Assembly: GCA_023428025.1 (NCBI GenBank)
Contig: JAEYZN010000034.1
Location: forward strand, 41,176 to 105,175
From: Bacillota bacterium
GTDB taxonomy: Bacteria; Bacillota; Clostridia; Christensenellales; SZUA-584
Direction of reading: 5' to 3'
Length of the DNA: 64,000 nt
In this document: one piece after another, positions 8,197 through 17,289 of the stretch
How positions within the stretch are numbered: position 1 is the first letter of the stretch
How the letters are laid out: every line of letters starts with the position of its first letter
Translations under genes and position numbers: made by a program
Notes under the pieces: model-generated
The model's input: only the letters and a program-made list of their open reading frames with translations
Databases searched by the model: none
Told to the model about the DNA's origin: nothing

Positions 8197-8276
8197 AAAC
8201 CATGCGGGTGTGGAACATCACAACAAACCTTATGTCAATGGATTTCCATAATTATTTCTGCGAAACGCCGGTCTTT

Positions 8277-8807
8277 TCACGGCGTTACGGTGAGTTTTTT
8301 GGACGCGGCGAGCGTATAGGCCGTGCCCATCACATCGTTTTCGTCAAAGGAGCCGTCCACCGTGGCGGCTACCGTGTACTCGCCCGCGGGCAGCTTCAGC
8401 GCCGGTTCGGCGTACCAGCTCTCCCAGAACGCCGCGTCCCCGTCGTCCGAGCTGTAACCGCCGGACTTCGCAAACTCAAACTTCAGCGGCTCGCCCTTCT
8501 TCAGCGTGGTGGACATGAGTATGTCGTTGATCGCGTAGTCGCCGGTAAACGGGCCGCCCGTGATGGTGAAATACACCAGCGGGTCTCCGCTGTACACGGT
8601 GATGCTGTCCGCCTCGCCCACGTATTCCAGCGTCGCCCAGCACTGCGCCGCCTCATCCGCCTTGTACGCTTCTTTTTCGGTATGGATGGATATCTCGAAC
8701 GTGCCGTCGTTCACCATGGCGGTGTCCGAACTGTCCACCGGCGCCGTGCACGCCCCGCCGATGACGACCAGCGCCGTCAGCGCCAGATAAAACCCTATCT
8801 TCTTCAT
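8277..8807 (-). CDS. lipoprotein with a beta-sandwich domain
   Basis: A 176-residue protein. The signal peptide ends in the lipobox IGGAC (Cys about residue 20). The mature domain is rich in beta-strand patterns (FEISIHTEKEAYKADEAAQCWATLEYVG..) that resemble the intracellular proteinase inhibitor/BsuPI-like or Ig-like sandwich seen in many clostridial lipoproteins. GGAGG lies 7 nt before the start. It is 22 nt downstream of another lipoprotein gene and is the last gene before a terminator. Function unknown; located on the outer face of the membrane. Confidence 0.8.
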   Translation of the reverse strand: MKKIGFYLALTALVVIGGACTAPVDSSDTAMVNDGTFEISIHTEKEAYKADEAAQCWATLEYVGEADSITVYSGDPLVYFTITGGPFTGDYAINDILMSTTLKKGEPLKFEFAKSGGYSSDDGDAAFWESWYAEPALKLPAGEYTVAATVDGSFDENDVMGTAYTLAASKKLTVTP

Positions 8808-8829
8808 CCTTCGTCCTCCCTGCGGTTTA

Positions 8830-9252
8830 TTAAACGCCGCTCATCGCGATCTGCCAGTCCGCCTCCTCGCTGTCCTTCACCAGCCAGAAATTCCAGTGGT
8901 ATTCGCCGTTGTCGAAGCCACCGCCGCCGCCGTTTTCATACTCGATCTCAAACGTGGCGCGCACCAGCGCGATGTCGTACGGGTCTCCGTCATACCAATG
9001 ATCCTGAAACGGCATGACGGATTCATCCGTCTCCTGTTCGCAGCTCAGCAGCTTTACCGATACGAGATGCTCCAGCTCCGCCTCCGCGCCGCGGAGTTCC
9101 TCCGCCACCACCGCGTTCATGCCCGCCTCGTCCCTTTTGACCATCCTCTCAAAATAGTAGCGCACCGTCTCCTCCGGCGTCATCCCGACCGCGCCGCAGG
9201 CAGGCAGCAGCACGGCCAGCAGCAGCAAAACAGCCGCCCTTATTCTTTTCAT
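8830..9252 (-). CDS. DUF4829-like lipoprotein
   Basis: A 140-residue lipoprotein with lipobox LLPAC near residue 19. The mature part begins TPEETVRYYFERMVKRDEAGMNAVV, the opening pattern of NTF2-like DUF4829 domains (a helix with YF..W/M..D), followed by beta strands and a final WQIAMSGV. An AGGAGG site precedes the start. It is part of a three-gene lipoprotein run (9848, 9252, 8807, same strand). No enzymatic role can be assigned. Confidence 0.8.
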   Translation of the reverse strand: MKRIRAAVLLLLAVLLPACGAVGMTPEETVRYYFERMVKRDEAGMNAVVAEELRGAEAELEHLVSVKLLSCEQETDESVMPFQDHWYDGDPYDIALVRATFEIEYENGGGGGFDNGEYHWNFWLVKDSEEADWQIAMSGV

Positions 9253-9335
9253 GCCGTTTCCTCCTGAACTTGTTTTTCACCGCCGCCACCAGCTTTCTCC
9301 ACACAATATATATCCGTATGTGCGCGCCCGCGCCG

Positions 9336-9848
9336 TTATGCCGCATCCATGCCGTTGCACGCATCCAATATGCCCGTTACCGCCAACGCCTGCTCAAAGC
9401 TTCTGATGCGCTGGCGGTCACCGTTCTCCGTCTGCATCCAGACGCAAAAGCCCGGTTTATCAGGGTCTGTCACAGCCCCCGCCGGCATTTCCACAGGAAA
9501 GTCCAGCCGCTCCGCAAACGCATAAAGACCGTCTCCATATCCCACCACGACGATGGGCACATCATTCAGCGACAGCAGCCAGTCCCTGTCCGCCTGCGCG
9601 ATGCACGCCGCATCGATCCACATCTGTGGTGTGTCCGCCGCCTTCAGCGCGTCCATGCTGCGCACCGTGGCGATCTCAGGATGCACCGCCAGTTCGCTGT
9701 CCGGAAGCGCCGCGTTCTTCTCCGGCGCGAGATACGCAGCGACCGTTTCGACCTGCGCCGCCTGCGCATCCGGTTGCGCTGTGTCCGCCGCACAGCCTGC
9801 CAGCAGCAGCGTGCAGACCAGCGCCGCGCATATCACCGCGTTCCTCAT
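9336..9848 (-). CDS. hypothetical lipoprotein
   Basis: The start at 9848 is chosen because GGAGG lies just upstream and the frame then opens with a classic lipoprotein signal (MRNAV..LLLAGC). The longer frame to 9926 would place 26 polar residues before the signal. The 170-residue product has an Ala-rich linker and then a globular region (WIDAACIAQADRDWLLSLNDVPIVVVGYGDGLYAF..). I do not recognise the domain. It is the first of three consecutive lipoprotein genes, with a gap of about 80 nt to the next. Confidence 0.78.
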   Translation of the reverse strand: MRNAVICAALVCTLLLAGCAADTAQPDAQAAQVETVAAYLAPEKNAALPDSELAVHPEIATVRSMDALKAADTPQMWIDAACIAQADRDWLLSLNDVPIVVVGYGDGLYAFAERLDFPVEMPAGAVTDPDKPGFCVWMQTENGDRQRIRSFEQALAVTGILDACNGMDAA

Positions 9849-10104
9849 CGTGGCCACCTCCACAAATATGGGACGCTCTCCCCCTTCCCATTGTTCCCTC
9901 TTATTCTGGGAATAAAATATGAACACCGTCCGGTTATTTTGTAAACAAAGCGGGAAGGCTCACACGGCTGTCGGAACATAGAATAAGGTTTTCGAAAACG
10001 CCAACCGGCAATTATGCATCAGGGAGAGGGTAATCCGGATCTGTTGTCGAATAAGCTTTATGTTCATAATACAGGATAGCGTAAGTCTAGGAAACGGAGC
10101 AGGC

Positions 10105-11118
10105 ATGGACGGATTGGATACGGCAAAGCAGATCATCGAGCGCTTGCAGGAGCTGCATTTGAGGATAGCGTCGGCGGTGCACAGCACGGTGGCCGCTCAG
10201 AAGTTTGAGGAAAACGCCGAGGTGGTGGCGGAGGGCAACGGGGACGTCACCTACCGCGTCGACGCGCACAGCGAAGCGCTCATCGACAACTGGTTCAGCG
10301 CCAACGGGATTCCCGGCGGCGCGGTGGTGATCTGCGAGGGGCTGGGCATCCGGACATACCCCGCCGGTCTGCCGCGCGAAGACGCCGCGTGGCGCGTCAT
10401 CATAGACCCGCTGGACGGCACGCGCCACATCATGTACGATAACCGCTCCTGCTGGATACTGACGGGCATCGCGAAAAACCGCGGCGACGGGACCAGCCTG
10501 GCCGACATCATCGCCTGCATCCAGACCGAGGTGCCGCCCAGCAGTCAGGACCGCAGCCTGGTGCTCAAGGCCGTTCGCGGGCAGGGCGCCAGCGCCGAGG
10601 AATGGAACATTGCGCAGATGACCAAAACGAAGGATGCCGTGCGCATGCGTCCGTCCCGCGCGAAGGACCTGCTCAATGGCTTCGCGGTGTTCTCCAGCTT
10701 TTTCCCCGGCACCAAGGAGATCATCTCCGCCGTCGAGGAGCGCGTGCTGGAGCGCATACACCCCATGCAGAAGGAAAACGACGCGCTGGTGTTCACGGAG
10801 CAGTACATCTGCAGCGCCGGACAGATGTATATGCTGATGAGCGGGCGATACCGCATGGTGGCGGATATCCGCGCCGCGCTGGGCCCGTATCAGCAGGCGC
10901 GCGGGAAGCTGATGCCGTTGTGCACGCACCCGTACGACCTGTGCGCCAGCCTCATCGCACAGGAGCTGGGCTGCGTGATCGTCGACCTGCAGGGCCGTCC
11001 TCTGAGCTACCCGCTTGACCTCGACACCAACTGCAGCTGGCTCGGGTTTGCCAACAGCGATATCCGGGACCTCGTACAGCCGGTGCTGGCGGAGGAGCTG
11101 GAGAAGTGCCTGGAATAG
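10105..11118 (+). CDS. inositol monophosphatase-superfamily phosphatase
   Basis: A 337-residue enzyme of the Mg/Li-dependent phosphatase fold. Glu78 (ICEG) and D101-P-L-D104-G-T106 (IDPLDGT) are the metal-binding motifs. The second WD-type motif near the C-terminus (YDLCASLIAQELGCVIVDLQG) has the usual ADxxxA-helix replaced by a Cys/Ala version, so the usual Asp position should be checked. Family substrates are inositol phosphates, fructose bisphosphate or 3'-phosphoadenosine phosphates. The start at 10105 (GGAAACGGAGC upstream) is preferred to the in-frame ATG at 10060. Confidence 0.85.
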   Translation: MDGLDTAKQIIERLQELHLRIASAVHSTVAAQKFEENAEVVAEGNGDVTYRVDAHSEALIDNWFSANGIPGGAVVICEGLGIRTYPAGLPREDAAWRVIIDPLDGTRHIMYDNRSCWILTGIAKNRGDGTSLADIIACIQTEVPPSSQDRSLVLKAVRGQGASAEEWNIAQMTKTKDAVRMRPSRAKDLLNGFAVFSSFFPGTKEIISAVEERVLERIHPMQKENDALVFTEQYICSAGQMYMLMSGRYRMVADIRAALGPYQQARGKLMPLCTHPYDLCASLIAQELGCVIVDLQGRPLSYPLDLDTNCSWLGFANSDIRDLVQPVLAEELEKCLE

Positions 11119-11178
11119 GGCGACACGGCTGCCGTGAACGGACTTGACGGTTCCACTATATTCTCTGTGTAAGACAAA

Positions 11179-11216
11179 GGAACGGACATACCCTACGGGG
11201 CATGGGAGTCCGTTCC
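11179..11216. terminator. inverted repeat, possible bidirectional terminator
   Basis: GGAACGGAC at 11179-11187 pairs perfectly with GTCCGTTCC at 11208-11216 around a 20-nt loop. It lies between the convergent phosphatase and CotH genes. There is no clear T-run on either side, so termination is an inference from position. Confidence 0.4.
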
Positions 11217-11353
11217 CTGCGGTGCGAAAAATCAGTTGCGCCTGTGCATAAATCCAACTTAACCAGTTATGGAAACTTAACGGTACAAGGTATGACCGGG
11301 GAAAATTCTTATTTAGACCAATGACAGAAAAGGCATATCGGAACGGCACGCCA

Positions 11354-13009
11354 TCACTGCAGAGTCAGTTCATTGTTGTTGCATCTTTCCATCAGATTGT
11401 CCATAAACGCGAGACGCTGGATCACGTACTCTTTGAACGTCTCCGCGTCCGGCGCACAGGCGCCCTGCGGCCAGCGCGTCTGATCCCGCAGGATCGCGCC
11501 GGAGCCAAACACCTCCGCTTCATATGCATCCACCCTGGACAGCACGGCCTCGTTGGACAATACGCCCGCACGCAGCTGCCACCAGCGCTGCGCGGCCTCC
11601 TGACATACGCCATCCACATTGAGCGTGATCGCACGCCGCATCAAAACGTCCGCCAGCACGGCCGTATCCAGAATATCAGCCTGCACTTCAGTCATCAGGG
11701 GCGACCCTTCCACCCATATGTTCCCCCATGTCTGGTCGAGATCCTGGGGCGCTACCAGCATCACATAGGAGTACCCGCGCCTTTTGAATATATAATTTAC
11801 ATTCTTGTCGCTGTTGTCCACAGCACAGGTTGCGTTGCTGAACAGCCAGAAATCGATCATATTGGCCCGCTCCGCCAGTTGAAACACGGTGGCGGCGAAC
11901 TCCTCGTCCGGCGCGGACTTGGCAAGCCTCAATATCCTGGCGAGCGGCTGCCATTTTGTCCAGGAGACCGGCGCATCCTTCGGCAGCCTCAGCTCATATG
12001 CCCCCGCGATATTGCTGTCCGCCGCATTCAGAAAATCCAGCTCTGTGGTCTCGACATATGATATAGACCGGTACACATACTCGCTCAGATTCGGGTCATC
12101 ATTGGCCTTTAGCTCCGCCTGTTTTTTGTCTATCGGATACATCAGCACATACAAGCCAGCATAATTGCCGTTGACAAACAGCTCTATGAACCGGCCGTCT
12201 GCGCCGCCGCATATTTCAAAGCTGTTGTTCCGCGCGCCAAAATCCATCCACAGCTGATTGGCCAGCAGGGCGCGCATATTCTCCGGATCATTATACGGCG
12301 CATATAGTATCCAGTCGTTATCATTGCGCAGGCCCAACAGATTTTCATCATTATTGATATACTGCCCGTTACGCGATTCGATCAACTCCATTTTATACGA
12401 GCTTTTTGGATACAACCGGCTCGAAGCGCCGCGTATATGAACACTGGCCAGCGAAGTCGTCACCGACGCCCCGTCCACCAAGGTCATTTTTGTCAATGTG
12501 TCCGTGTCGCTGATTTCACTGTCGGCCGCAAGTGACATCACAGGCAGCGTGGTGAAAACAAGCTGGTAAACGCAGTATTGAGCTTCGGTATACGCCAAGA
12601 AGGTCAGCCTGCGGTTTGCCCTCACGGCTTCGGCTGAAAATCCGCCCTCCGCGAACGCCAGCCAGATGCCCTCCGGCGCGGAATAAGTCACCACCGGATC
12701 GGTTTCATCGGCCCCTGCCCAAACATAAAAATAGCTGGACGACGACGCGTCATACATCAGTGGCATGTTGTCAAAACGTATTTCGTCCAACTTAACGATA
12801 TCAGATAAAACCCGATGTACCATGATGTTTTCCATTTCACTCTGGTCATACATCATACCGGAGAGTCTGGCTGCTTTTTTCCCCTGATCCACACCAAGAA
12901 GGGCGGCAACGTTGTCCCCTCCCGTAAACCCGGATAATAACAAAAAAGCTGCAAGCACCAAACCGGTCAGCACCAGGGCCGTTATCTTCTTTTTCATTCC
13001 ACCATCCAT
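11354..13009 (-). CDS. CotH-type protein kinase, secreted or membrane anchored
   Basis: A 551-residue protein with an N-terminal hydrophobic anchor (MKKK start at 12997 is equally possible; both have weak ribosome sites). The CotH features are IRGASSRLYPKSSYKMEL (the substrate/ATP loop with conserved RG.SS...K..Y), WILYAPYNDPENMRALLANQLW, GLYVLMYPIDK, VDNSDKNVNYIF and QDLDQTWG (the metal-binding DxDxTxG). CotH kinases phosphorylate spore-coat proteins in Bacillus; in Clostridia many CotH proteins are exported and of unknown target. An AT-rich 150-bp region separates it from its upstream neighbour, consistent with its own promoter. Confidence 0.88.
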   Translation of the reverse strand: MDGGMKKKITALVLTGLVLAAFLLLSGFTGGDNVAALLGVDQGKKAARLSGMMYDQSEMENIMVHRVLSDIVKLDEIRFDNMPLMYDASSSSYFYVWAGADETDPVVTYSAPEGIWLAFAEGGFSAEAVRANRRLTFLAYTEAQYCVYQLVFTTLPVMSLAADSEISDTDTLTKMTLVDGASVTTSLASVHIRGASSRLYPKSSYKMELIESRNGQYINNDENLLGLRNDNDWILYAPYNDPENMRALLANQLWMDFGARNNSFEICGGADGRFIELFVNGNYAGLYVLMYPIDKKQAELKANDDPNLSEYVYRSISYVETTELDFLNAADSNIAGAYELRLPKDAPVSWTKWQPLARILRLAKSAPDEEFAATVFQLAERANMIDFWLFSNATCAVDNSDKNVNYIFKRRGYSYVMLVAPQDLDQTWGNIWVEGSPLMTEVQADILDTAVLADVLMRRAITLNVDGVCQEAAQRWWQLRAGVLSNEAVLSRVDAYEAEVFGSGAILRDQTRWPQGACAPDAETFKEYVIQRLAFMDNLMERCNNNELTLQ

Positions 13010-13207
13010 AGCCTTGTTGATGCCATTCGTTAAATAGCCTGAAATTAAGTCAATTATATTTGATTTACGTGATGTTTACAAGAAATACTCGCAATCTATA
13101 TATTATTTCACGCTTCTTTACTAAACCTTTCCACTCCATATCAAGAAATGGTATGATCAGATATAATTATGCATAACAAGCCGTATTCATTTCTTGTTCG
13201 ACAAGTC

Positions 13208-13231
13208 ATAAAAAAACGGCTTTTAGCCGTT
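13208..13231 (-). terminator. intrinsic terminator of the esterase-acyltransferase operon
   Basis: On the minus strand AACGGC..GCCGTT with a 5-nt loop is followed by a run of seven T. It is 34 nt after the stop of the zinc-ribbon membrane protein. Confidence 0.8.
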
Positions 13232-13264
13232 TCAAATAATCCCGCTTTTCTTAAACCCGCCCGT

Positions 13265-13969
13265 TCAATAAAACAGCCGTTTCCTGACGCGCTCCTTGAA
13301 GTTCTGCCGGTGCTCCAGCACCATCGCCACCACGCCCAGCACCGCGCAGGGTATCAGCGCGAAAAGCGACCAGGCAAACCGGACTTCGCCAAACGCGTTC
13401 AGGCTGATGAATACCTCGGCGCACACCACGAACACGCCGACAGCGAAGAGTATCGCACCCGCCTTGACAATGATGGAGAGCGTCTTTTTGGTGAACAGCA
13501 ACGCCGGGACGATGACGCAGATGCTGGCTGCCACCGTAATCGGCAGGCCCAGCCCCAGAAACCAGTCGCCGCCGTTCACGGTCTCGATGAACAGCAGGTA
13601 AAGCAGCGTGGCCGCGCAGTCTGCCGACAGGAATATCACCGGATGGCGCCTCTTGAAGAAGAATGGCAGCAGCACGAATATATAGATGAGCGCCACCGCG
13701 CCGATGACGTAGGCCGACCATGTCAGCCCGCCGCCCGAAATAATGTCCAGAAACATCGTGATGATGCAGGGAATGGTCAGCAGCAGCCCGGTCAGCGTCG
13801 CGAAGTAGCGCCGGTCTATCCGTTTCATGAGGGTGTCCACGTGGCGCGAATACGGGCGCTCCGCAGGCTCCGCCCACGGCGCTTTGGGATTCGTCACTTC
13901 CACGTGGCACAGGGGGCAGCGTTTTTCGCTGTCAGCCAGCTCCACGCCGCAGTTCACACAGTACGACAT
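13265..13969 (-). CDS. zinc-ribbon membrane protein (DUF6320-like)
   Basis: A 234-residue protein. The N-terminus is a zinc ribbon (CVNCG..CPLCHVEV, cysteines at about 4, 7, 18 and 21) followed by six hydrophobic segments and a basic tail (RQNFKERVRKRL). This arrangement matches proteins annotated as DUF6320 from memory; treat the name as tentative. It is the last gene of an operon with an acyltransferase (50 nt upstream) and an esterase, so a role in membrane-lipid or wax-ester-like chemistry is plausible. It is ended by the terminator at 13208-13231. Confidence 0.85.
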   Translation of the reverse strand: MSYCVNCGVELADSEKRCPLCHVEVTNPKAPWAEPAERPYSRHVDTLMKRIDRRYFATLTGLLLTIPCIITMFLDIISGGGLTWSAYVIGAVALIYIFVLLPFFFKRRHPVIFLSADCAATLLYLLFIETVNGGDWFLGLGLPITVAASICVIVPALLFTKKTLSIIVKAGAILFAVGVFVVCAEVFISLNAFGEVRFAWSLFALIPCAVLGVVAMVLEHRQNFKERVRKRLFY

Positions 13970-14019
13970 ATCGTTATCCTTTCAGGCTTGGCCCAACCCA
14001 CAATTCTCGCCCAAGCTGT

Positions 14020-15315
14020 TTACCATCTCTCGTTGCTCTCCACCTTCACCGGCACGCCCAGCTTTACAAGATATCGGAAGAACTCGCGCTCCACCATGCT
14101 TTCCTTGATGGTGCGCGTGAAGTTGAGGATCAGCTCGCCGTTGTACGTGAGCGCGGCGCACACCACCCTGTTGCGCGACAGCGGCCCCAGGATGAAATCC
14201 ATCCGCGTCACATATTGCGCCATCTCGTCCGGCAGCTTCACCAGCCCGAGGTTCGAGATGCTGGAGGTGGATTTTCTGTCGCCCACGCGGTAGAACGTCA
14301 GCTTCATCGCGATATTCTTCAAAAACAGCGGCGTTAAGCGCAGCACTTTGAGCGACTCGGAACGCACGTTGGTGGATATCTTGGCGTTCAGCAGCTTCTC
14401 CGTCACCTCGGCGCGCATGTAATGGTGCACCGCGGACAGCACCTCGTCGAAGCTGTACACGCCGTAGCGCGGGTCGATGCCGGGGTTCACGTAGCTGGCG
14501 AAGTTGCGAAGGGTGTTGGTGGGGTAAAAGCTGCGCAGGTTGATGGGGATGCAGACCTTGACGGGCCTGAGACTCTTCTCGTGCCGCACCTTCTTGCGCT
14601 GGATCCTGTCGATCGCCATGATCAGCACGGCGGTCAGGTATTCGGTCAGCGACACGCCCTTCTCCTTCGCGCGCGAGAGCACCTCATACGCCGGGATCAT
14701 GCCGTCGATGATGTGCACGAAGCCGTCCGATTCGTCAGTGCCTCTCAGATAATACGCGTCCGGCTCCCTGCGGGACCGCCCCACGTTGCGCGCGTATTTG
14801 ATGTACGCGTCCTCCGTCTCGCCGGGCGAAGGCGGGAGCGAGCAGTCGAGTATCTCGCAGCCGCGCGGTATCTGCGCGCCGTACTTTAAGCGCAGATATT
14901 CGGCCACCAGCGTTTTGAGGAAACACAGGCCGCCGCTGCCGTCCGTCAGCACGTGGAATATCTCCACGGCGATGCGCCGTTCGTGATAACGCACGCGGAA
15001 CATGAAGCCGCCGTTTTCATCGAAGTCCATGGGCGCGCACGGATACGGCCCGTCCGGCGCGACGACAGGCCCGCCCTCGTTGTGCTCCAGATAATACCAG
15101 AACACGCCGCGCTTGAGTTTCAGCGCAAAGCCGGGAAAGCGCGCCAGCGTGGACCGCTGCGCCTCCACCAGCACCGCGGGGTCAACCGGCTCGGTGAGCG
15201 TGGCGGACAGGCGGAACAGCGCCTTCCAGTTGCGCCGCTTGGCCGCCGGGTATATCTTCGCCGCGTTGTCCAGCTTCATCCACTTTTTGTGACCGGCTGT
15301 TGTTTCTTGTGTCAT
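14020..15315 (-). CDS. condensation/alcohol-acetyltransferase-like acyltransferase
   Basis: The start is set at 15315 because its ATG overlaps the stop of the upstream gene (ATGA) and GGAG lies 8 nt before it; the open frame extends much further 5' but that part is the antisense shadow of the esterase. The 431-residue product has the HxxxDG active-site motif (HVLTDGSGG, about residues 138-146), as in CoA-dependent acyltransferases (PapA/WES/AATase-like), plus VCIPINLRSFYP and the conserved D-F..G pair (MDFILGPLSRN). It should transfer an acyl group from CoA or a carrier to an alcohol or amine. Substrates unknown. Confidence 0.85.
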   Translation of the reverse strand: MTQETTAGHKKWMKLDNAAKIYPAAKRRNWKALFRLSATLTEPVDPAVLVEAQRSTLARFPGFALKLKRGVFWYYLEHNEGGPVVAPDGPYPCAPMDFDENGGFMFRVRYHERRIAVEIFHVLTDGSGGLCFLKTLVAEYLRLKYGAQIPRGCEILDCSLPPSPGETEDAYIKYARNVGRSRREPDAYYLRGTDESDGFVHIIDGMIPAYEVLSRAKEKGVSLTEYLTAVLIMAIDRIQRKKVRHEKSLRPVKVCIPINLRSFYPTNTLRNFASYVNPGIDPRYGVYSFDEVLSAVHHYMRAEVTEKLLNAKISTNVRSESLKVLRLTPLFLKNIAMKLTFYRVGDRKSTSSISNLGLVKLPDEMAQYVTRMDFILGPLSRNRVVCAALTYNGELILNFTRTIKESMVEREFFRYLVKLGVPVKVESNERW

Positions 15316-16202
15316 CCCCATAACTCCAGAAATGATGCGATTTTTCCCATGGCCGCACGCGCCTCGGGGATGCCGAACAACACGTACACATGCCACAGCC
15401 CTTCCTCCACGTCCAGCTCGCAGCGGCATCCGCTGCCGGCCAGGCACGTGGCCAGCGTCACCGCGTCGTCCAGCAGCAGCTCGTTGCCGCCCGCCAGCAG
15501 CAATGACGGCGGCATACCGCCTAAGTCCCCGAATATCGGCGACACCAGCGGGTTCGTCTGCTGTCCGTCGGCATAGGCTTTGGCATGGGTGCGCAGCACC
15601 TTCTCGGACAGCGACGGGTCCTTCTTCGCGTTGGCCCTGTAGGACGCGCCGCCGAAGGTGAGGTCGGTCCACGGCGAGATGCCCACCAGCGCGGCGGGCA
15701 GCGGCAGGCCCAGCTCCTTTAGCCTCAGGCACAGGCAGAAGATGAGGCCGCCTCCGGCGGACTCCCCCGCGAAGGAGATATGCGCCGCGTCGTAGCCCGC
15801 GTCCAGCAGATAGCGGTAGGCCGCCAGCGCGTCGTCCAGCGCCGCCGGGAACGGATGCTCCGGTGCGAGGCGGTAGGCCACGGCCAGCACGCGCCGCCGC
15901 GTGTGGTCCGCGAGTATGCCCGCGAAGCCGCGCGCGTATTTGAGGTTGCCCGCCACATACCCGCCGCCGTGCAGGTACAGGACCACGCGCTTCGGGTCCG
16001 GCTCGCCCTCCGGAAGCGCGAAGCACGTCTCGAAGCCGTCCAACTCCACCGGCTCGAAAGCCACCCGTCCCGCCACGGACTTCGCCCCCATCTCGCCCAT
16101 CACGTCCTGAAACGCGCGCGCCCTGGGAATGCTCATCCGGCCTATAAACGGCTTTAACAGCCGTATCTCCTCTCGTACCAACACACTTAACGGGCTTGGC
16201 AT
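15312..16202 (-). CDS. alpha/beta hydrolase, hormone-sensitive-lipase family esterase
   Basis: A 296-residue esterase. HGGGYVAGN forms the oxyanion hole, GESAGG carries the nucleophilic Ser, LLLAGGNELLLDD supplies the Asp region and EEGLWHVY the catalytic His. This is the classical order of the HSL (type IV) carboxylesterases, which act on short acyl esters in the cytoplasm. AGGAGG precedes the start. It is the first gene of an operon and overlaps the acyltransferase by 4 nt, suggesting coupled translation and related substrates (one making, one cutting an ester). Confidence 0.93.
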   Translation of the reverse strand: MPSPLSVLVREEIRLLKPFIGRMSIPRARAFQDVMGEMGAKSVAGRVAFEPVELDGFETCFALPEGEPDPKRVVLYLHGGGYVAGNLKYARGFAGILADHTRRRVLAVAYRLAPEHPFPAALDDALAAYRYLLDAGYDAAHISFAGESAGGGLIFCLCLRLKELGLPLPAALVGISPWTDLTFGGASYRANAKKDPSLSEKVLRTHAKAYADGQQTNPLVSPIFGDLGGMPPSLLLAGGNELLLDDAVTLATCLAGSGCRCELDVEEGLWHVYVLFGIPEARAAMGKIASFLELWG

Positions 16203-16335
16203 GCGGCCTCCTTATTCGTCAGTATTTCCAGAATACAATAATAGCACGCAAATTACAACGGCTGCGATGCCCGTCTTCATTTTGCGCGTCAAAATTCAAT
16301 AGATGTTCAGGCCGGGGCCGTCTATGACCGGGCCC

Positions 16336-16656
16336 TCAATGCGCATCCCTGTAATTTTTGTAGCGGCCCACCATGCCCGGAAGGATGACGGTATCCCAGT
16401 TCCACGGGTCCACCATGCCGCCCGACATGCCGCCGAGATTATACCTGTTTATAAACACAAATGACTTTGACTTTATTGAAACGCCCGTCAGTGTTTTGAA
16501 CGTGCTGCAAAACTCTCTTGAGAATGCTTCTTCCGAATCGATGTCGGGTATCGCCAGAAAGTGAGATCTTAAATCCTCCCATAGAAAGGTTTCACCGCCG
16601 AGGCCGAAATTGCCGGGAGAATAACCAGTGAAAATGGCAGATAAAATATCTTTCAA
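16336..16656 (-). CDS. hypothetical protein, possibly a truncated gene
   Basis: A 106-residue open frame (TTG at 16656) of lower G+C than its surroundings. It could extend a further 20 codons upstream without any ATG or ribosome site, up to the cold-shock terminator. It contains FLWEDLRSHFLAIPDIDSEEAFSREF and ends in VGRYKNYRDAH. There is no signal, no membrane segment and no recognised family. The missing start suggests a 5'-truncated remnant. Confidence 0.4.
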   Translation of the reverse strand: MKDILSAIFTGYSPGNFGLGGETFLWEDLRSHFLAIPDIDSEEAFSREFCSTFKTLTGVSIKSKSFVFINRYNLGGMSGGMVDPWNWDTVILPGMVGRYKNYRDAH

Positions 16657-16707
16657 AAAACTTGCACAACCAATCGTTATATTTGCTCGTTTTGCACGAT
16701 CGCTCAG

Positions 16708-16742
16708 AAGCAGAATAAGACGGGCGGCCCTTCGCAGGCCGC
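16708..16742 (-). terminator. probable terminator of the cold-shock gene
   Basis: On the minus strand GCGGCC..GGCCGC (stem 16724-16742) is followed by CCGTCTTATTCTG, a weak U-tract. It lies 20 nt after the stop. Confidence 0.5.
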
Positions 16743-16761
16743 GCCGTCCTGCGTTTTGACG

Positions 16762-16971
16762 TTATGCCGGGCAAACGTTGACGGCTCTGAACCGTCCGTT
16801 TCTCGGGTCTTGCTCAATACCGAAGGTGACGCGCTGGCCTTCCGTCAGTGATTTGAATCCGTCAGTCACAATAGACGAGAAATGCACAAAAACATCTTCC
16901 CCGCCTTCGTCGTTGGCAATAAATCCAAATCCCTTATCCGCGTTGAACCATTTGACAATACCGTTATACAT
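16762..16971 (-). CDS. cold-shock protein (CspA family)
   Basis: A 69-residue OB-fold nucleic-acid chaperone of exactly the family length. RNP1 is seen as KGFGFI and RNP2 as VFVHF; FNADKGFGFI and the final RAVNV are typical. It melts RNA secondary structure in the cytoplasm. The start has AGGAGG 6 nt upstream. The leader contains a very long near-perfect hairpin (17013-17062), which suggests post-transcriptional control, as in other csp genes. Confidence 0.96.
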   Translation of the reverse strand: MYNGIVKWFNADKGFGFIANDEGGEDVFVHFSSIVTDGFKSLTEGQRVTFGIEQDPRNGRFRAVNVCPA

Positions 16972-17012
16972 TCCGATACCTCCTGTTATTTCGTACCCTG
17001 TACAAATAAAAA

Positions 17013-17062
17013 CACATGCTTTTGTAAATCATCATCGAAAGAATGACTTACAAAAACATGTG
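17013..17062 (-). promoter_or_regulatory. long hairpin in the cold-shock leader
   Basis: CACATG..CATGTG closes an inverted repeat of about 19 bp with two mismatches and a 10-nt loop (arms ACATGTTTTTGTAAGTCAT and ATGATTTACAAAAGCATGT on the minus strand). It is followed by GTTTTTATTT, so it looks like an attenuator or terminator lying 42 nt before the csp start codon. The rest of the 318-bp gap up to 17289 holds no gene. Confidence 0.6.
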
Positions 17063-17289
17063 AGTTCAATTCAATACATTTGATACGTATTTATAATACC
17101 ATGGCTGGAAGAGGTTGTCAAGCAGAGTTTATTCTTTCGTACCGCCCGCCTTGGCGGGAATGAACAGGCGTGCGCGGATTACCAAATACGCCGCTTTCAT
17201 GGCCGCCGTCTTTTCATCGCACAGGAGGCCTGCAGTGAGCCTTTTCGTATCGTTTCAGTCGTACTGCAAATAATAATACCAGCCTTCGG

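Noticed and set aside
11179..11216. Possible riboswitch from the conserved-looking hairpin after the phosphatase gene
   Set aside because: It lies between convergent genes, not before a gene, and no known aptamer motif fits.
10087..11349. A 420-codon minus-strand frame
   Set aside because: Antisense of the inositol-phosphatase-like gene; no family features.
15315..16026. N-terminal extension of the acyltransferase frame (668 codons in total)
   Set aside because: The extension is antisense-like Arg/Gly/Ala text over the esterase gene; the ATGA overlap at 15312-15315 marks the real start.
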